A stretch of DNA of 64,000 nt from Terfezia claveryi (lineage: Eukaryota; Ascomycota; Pezizomycetes; Pezizales; Pezizaceae), in NCBI GenBank assembly GCA_015179025.1, contig WHUX01000008.1:310001-374000 (forward strand), written 5' to 3'. Each line of letters begins with the position of its first letter. Positions within the stretch are counted from its first letter, which is position 1. A model generated the notes under the pieces. That model was given only the letters and a program-made list of their open reading frames with translations, had not been told where the DNA came from and searched no databases. Shown here in pieces: positions 59,419-64,000 of this stretch. Both the position numbers and the translations under genes were made by a program.

Positions 59419-62400
59419 ATGGATAGGAATTTCCATCAGATGGGGCCTGGCTTAATGCCTCGATTCCCCCTGCCTCATCACATTCCGCCATCTTCACCCC
59501 CAGCTTCACCGCCACGCCAACGCCAACACTCCAACTCTATCTCCGGGTCACTATCTGACAGTACAAGGCTACAGTCAACTATCGACAAGTCACAACTGCT
59601 AGAATATAGTGTCCTCAGGGCGTATCCTCCTGCTAACGCATCGAGACGAAGAGTTAACCCCCCTCAACCGAGACTAGTAGTTCCCCCTTCTCCACCAGAA
59701 AGTTTCATAGCCTCTGGTACTCGGCAATACCGTTCAGGCTCTTCAGCTACAGTGAAAACAATGCCCCGCCAAGAAGAAGAACCAGATTCAGTTCCTATCA
59801 TTTCCTCCTTGAAAGGGCGATTCAACAAGGCCTTAACTTTGAAGAGGGGTAACCACAGCAGGCAATCTTCTGATGTTGATAAGTCACCTAAGGAACTAGA
59901 GACTGGGAAAGATATAACCCCAACAACAATACAAACTCAGTCTCCTCAGTCTGCACCCAATTCTGCAAACACAGTAAACCTGTCAGCTGTGTCAACGGCT
60001 CATACATCCCTCTATTCCCACACATTTCCAGTTCCAGACAATTTATTAGAGGAGGGAGACAAAGGAAGTACCACGGATAGCAGCTCTTCGTATGCTCTTC
60101 CGACTTACTACAATGGTGCAGCTGCCAGCGGAAGTCCAGATCAGCAGGTTCAAAGTAATGGTCGGCAAACCTCAGTAGACAGAGAGGGTAGATACAACCA
60201 TCAAGATTTTGAAGTCAAGGGTGGTGAAGTTCGGATCGAGATACGAAGGCCGCATGGGAAGGAGAATCAGCAGAAAACTCCGACTTCAGCAGATATGTTG
60301 TTCAAGGATGTGTATCGAGACCGTGAGCGTGGTAACAGCCCACATGAGGGCCCATCTGGTCAACATGTAGCTGGACAAACAAGTTATTCTGGAGGTGAGG
60401 AGTCGATGGCTTCACTGAAAGCGATATTAGCGACTGTGCCGACTAGTAAGACTGCTTTTACCGTTAGCCGCCAAAACGATTATCCAAATCTCCGCGATAG
60501 AAACGACCTTCCAGTCAAAGATCTCACCATCGACAGCCAGGGAAATAATACTAAGACTACAGATGAACTTGCTGATGAGACTGCACAATATTTTGAAGAT
60601 CGTGGTTTCGGTGTATCATATGGAATGGGTATGAAGGAAGCGCTTCCAGGGCACTCATCAGGCCTTGAACCCTCAACATCAGAGGATAACGGACTCGGTT
60701 CAGGCCCTGCCGACCAAAGCTCAAGCATACTCGGTGATTCAACCATGTTTTCGTTGAACATACCAAGTGACCATTTCATTGACGGTCGTCCTCAAAGGCC
60801 AGTAACACTGGCGAGGATCCACACTTCCTCTTCAAGTAATGTTAAACGTTCTCCAGGTGTTGGGAGGCCGAGCCCTGGGGTGGTGCTCACAGGAAAAACA
60901 AATCCCTCTGTTGAAAGATCATCCTCCATTGATCCCAGCGATGCTAATGAGATTGTGCGCTGCTTAAGTGCGGATGATGGCAAGCGGTTGAGCGTGCTCT
61001 CTTCTCCAAGTGGCAGTATAAAATCCAATCCCGGCCTTGGGGCTGGGTTTACTGTGGTAGTCACTGCAGATGATGTGGGTGAAATCAATGATATGAGCAG
61101 GCAAATTATTAGTTTACCCGATGAAGACGATAAGGCTTCCGGTAGTGATAGAGAGGGTGATAGCAGTGTGGGGAAAAAGGATAAGGGCAAAGGAAGAGCA
61201 ATGTCAGAGCAGGGGGGCCGAAGCACTGGTGAGAGCAATGAAAGCAGCAAAGATGAGTTTGGAAGTACCGCAAGTGAAAGCACTCCTCCTTTAGATGGAG
61301 GTGTAGAGGGAAGGGCTAAAGCTGGTGGAGAAAGCATCCGGGTGCATCCAGGTGACGAGAGATATGATTTGTAAGCGTGCCCCTTCTCTGGCTACTCAAT
61401 ATATTGATTCACACTCACTTTGTTTACAGTGTTTATCGTGTCCGCTCTTCATCCCCGGACAATCAGCCTCTCCTCATTCCCTTCTACAAATCGCCACCTC
61501 AAAGCAGCTTCCCTTACCGCAACGCTGTCATCTCCTCACTACCCCAAAAGTCCTCATCACAGCAACAAAAAGGCGGTCAGGCAATGGCTGACTATGCTAT
61601 GTGGGCCCCACTACAGCTTAGTTCGGGCGAAACTCGACCACTTCTCGACAAGGCTTGTATTCAGCTAGTCCCAGGTGCCTCCTCCTCCGGACGTCAGATT
61701 GAGGCTTCCCACGAACACAGGGTACGATTGAACAAAGTTGGATTTACTGAGGAAGGGATTGAAAACGGGGCATCAAATACAAAGCTAAAGGCTGCACAAT
61801 CGCGCGGAGATGCTGCAGCCGACACTATGGCATCTATCATCACAGCCTCATATGCAATGAAGTCACCAGGGAATTTTGAAGAGGAGAGTTTGGATGCTAT
61901 TTCTACTTCTGAGCCTGGTATCTCCCTCTCTACTGCCAGGCCTGACCTTGAGGGTCTTTCAGACTTTGATAACCAAATACCCGATATTCCCAAGGGTTTA
62001 CCTAACCTAAATTTGGCGTTTACGGACAGAGTCTGGGAATCAGATAAGGAAGCAGATGGGTCAGTTCCTAGCAGTGTCAACAGCGATAACTCATCTGAAA
62101 ACAATGGAAGCACTGCTGAAAACAGGGGCACCTCTGCTGAGAACCTTAGACTCGAACCAACTGAGGCTGTCGGTCAGGTTCTTGGGGCTTATAGAAGGAG
62201 CTTATATAACTCGGACCTCAGCAGCCAGGAATTTTGGCGTTCATCAGCAATCCAGAGCGAGATCACAGTCCGTGGGAAAAAGGACCGTGTGGAGGCCCGC
62301 ATTAGGATTGCTCCCACCACTCAAGTGGTTCCCCCTCAGTCAACTATTTCCGGTTCCCGCCCGAGGCGAGTATCTCTCGAAAAAGCGGCTCACCTATCCT

Positions 62401-62828
62401 CTGTCCTCTCACGTCTAAGGCCACTAGATTTGGGAGACAGGAATGACCCAAGCATGAGTCGAGGTAGAAAGAGCTTTGATGTTGCCCCTACCTTGGTTAA
62501 GAGGTCTCATATCGTCCGACCAAATGAAGGGGACCCTCCTAGTCAATTTAAAGCATCCAGTAAGCATTTACAAGACCCCGAATTTATTGTTCTGCAAGTG
62601 AAGTACTCGCGGGCTTTGCTATTCTTGTGTTGTCTATTCCCTCCAATGCTAATTGTCCTTGCTTTCGGGGGTATGGACGACCTGATGCCCCGCTTCACGA
62701 ATGGGAAGGTGGACAACGTGGGGGGCTTTTACAAACGAGTTGCCTTTTTTTTGGGCACCCTCGTGGGAACTGGTTGCTGTGTAATTCCCATTGTCATGGG
62801 AATCCTGTTGGCTCAAGGTACATTGTAG
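59419..62828 (+). CDS. Large serine-rich protein with C-terminal membrane segments
   Basis: Exons 59419-61370 and 61430-62828 join over a 59-nt intron (GTAAGC...TTTACAG), phase 2, restoring DERYDFVYRVRSSSPDNQ, to give 1116 residues. The first about 1040 residues are low complexity, rich in Ser, Pro, Gly and Asp/Glu, with basic patches such as LKGRFNKALTLKRG and likely phosphorylation sites. The C-terminus holds two hydrophobic helices, ALLFLCCLFPPMLIVLAFGG and KRVAFFLGTLVGTGCCVI, separated by a short loop (MDDLMPRFTNGKVDNVGG), placing the long N-terminal region on one side of a membrane. This layout matches unnamed serine-rich membrane proteins of filamentous ascomycetes; a role in signalling or polarity is possible but unproven. 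The stop at 62826 follows the second helix, where such proteins end. A GT directly after GILLAQ could start another intron, but I see no convincing continuation. Confidence 0.78.
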
Positions 62829-64000
62829 TGGCACTAGTTTTTACGATGGAAGCTACCATATGGCTGGTGCTTCATTCTCATTATTTTTTTTACACATACC
62901 AATTCGTTCCCTTTTGCTGATATTCTTGACCTCGCCATACACGATGTCACTTGCTGTCTATTTAGTGACCACACTTAAATGTCTTGTCAACCTGACTAGG
63001 TCTCATCCTCCTTTCTTTTCTTTTCTTTTCAGATGACCTATCACTTTCATTTGTTGCAGAAGAAATATAACCTCTGCACAACATTGCATAGCTGTTACCC
63101 TCAAGGCATTAACATCCATCATAGTGCTTTCTATCTTCTTTTTCTTGTTTTTTGCATTGGCATTTGAGCTACTGTTTTATTGCATCAGAAGCCAGATAAA
63201 TAATAACGCGAAGGGTTGCAAAACAGGTGTATGTGGGTTATGGATTTACGATTGGGGGTTTGCTGTTTTGCTTGACTTTGAGATACGAGGTGTTTACTTG
63301 GTGGCTTTCTTCTTCTCATTTTAAGACATGGCTATGGCTGTTTACATTCATTGAATATCTTCCATTTTTTACTCCACTCTTATTTCTCATCATTCCTTTC
63401 CATCTGAGCGCAGAAACTGGCGCTCCCTTTCTTTTGATTGGCCATACAGAGGTACATAGAAGCGCCGAAAATACAAATCTCGGAGGTAAGAGGCAGAAAG
63501 GTGCTTTGCATTTCATTTCAAGTACTATATCCGAGGTGCTCTCGTCGACTAATTGGCTGTACAGGCAATCGCTTATGCAAAACTTGCGTTTGAATGATCC
63601 TGAAGCCTTGACGTTAGGTAGCGTCCCCTACATAATTGGTCCTTTTACGTAGAGTCACTTACGTAGTATATAATCTTACCTATTCCGCCACCGGTGATCA
63701 TTGCCAAAGAGTTTATGAGCTACTTTACGTACTTGGATGTATCACAACTTATCCTAAATTTTTCCCTGTTGCTGGCAGATGTAATCGTTGTTTTGGCCCT
63801 CATAGAAGTAGGTACGTCGGATCCTGGCTTGGCAGCGCACTCGTTCGGGACGGATAAGCACGGTCGGCAACAGGTACAACCAGACACATACGGCACGGGA
63901 TCTTTGCTCCCCGAGAGCCGCTTAGCAGGTTAGTGCCAGGAAAATCCTAGCATAGACTGGTTGTGGATGGACATATGGGATTTCGATCTCGGCATATTGA
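62829..64000. other. 3' flanking region, no gene called
   Basis: It starts with the 3' UTR of the serine-rich gene and a (TTTTC)n tract at about 63013-63032. Short hydrophobic frames occur (for example at 63227-63652), but none has a domain or consistent splice structure. The window ends without another recognisable gene. Confidence 0.4.

Noticed and set aside
63227..63652. 141-codon hydrophobic frame after the serine-rich gene
   Set aside because: T-rich sequence yields hydrophobic translation by chance; no domain or start context, and the serine-rich gene already ends naturally.

Overview
The window looks like a repeat-rich, gene-poor stretch of nuclear DNA from a filamentous ascomycete (Pezizomycotina). 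The reasons are short GT-AG introns of about 50-65 nt with clear CTAAC/CTGAC-type branch sites, fungal-restricted protein families (DUF7726-like, fungal F-box, arrestin-related adaptor, OTT_1508-like deaminase, serine-rich two-TM protein), and abundant degraded transposons. I cannot name the species.

Layout. 1-18.5 kb is mostly non-coding. It holds a small Cys/Gln-rich protein (3665-4045) and a DUF7726-type nuclear protein (6803-7714, minus). Between 10.5 and 14.4 kb there is LINE debris, small inverted-repeat elements and a probable copia LTR. 18.5-29.5 kb is the main gene island: an arrestin-related trafficking adaptor, an uncharacterised multi-pass membrane protein (minus), an F-box protein, a TM9SF/EMP70 nonaspanin with four exons, and a small charged protein (minus). 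30-34 kb carries a 1.26-kb element with perfect 110-bp inverted repeats and a frameshifted copy of an unrecognised gene whose intact paralogue lies on the other strand at 51.6-52.7 kb. 34.7-36.3 kb is a putative zinc-dependent deaminase. 36.7-47.3 kb is a nested transposon graveyard: two PIF/Harbinger copies, a pogo-like element with a TA target duplication, copia gag and RT pieces, and inverted copia LTRs. 47.5-51.6 kb is satellite-like, including a 20-bp minisatellite arranged as a head-to-head inverted array. The right end has a probable RRM-like protein (56782-57674, minus) and a 1116-aa serine-rich membrane protein (59419-62828).

How they work together. There is no operon or obvious cluster. 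Two genes (arrestin adaptor, TM9SF protein) belong by family to membrane-protein trafficking. The F-box protein probably belongs to ubiquitin ligation, and the adaptor's Rsp5-binding PY motif survives only in a shifted reading frame downstream of its stop codon. The most novel items are the duplicated unknown gene pair, the deaminase, the inverted minisatellite and the recently active-looking inverted-repeat element.

All calls were made by eye from the sequence. Exon joins were checked for splice sites, phase and reading frame, but there is no transcript support and no database search.
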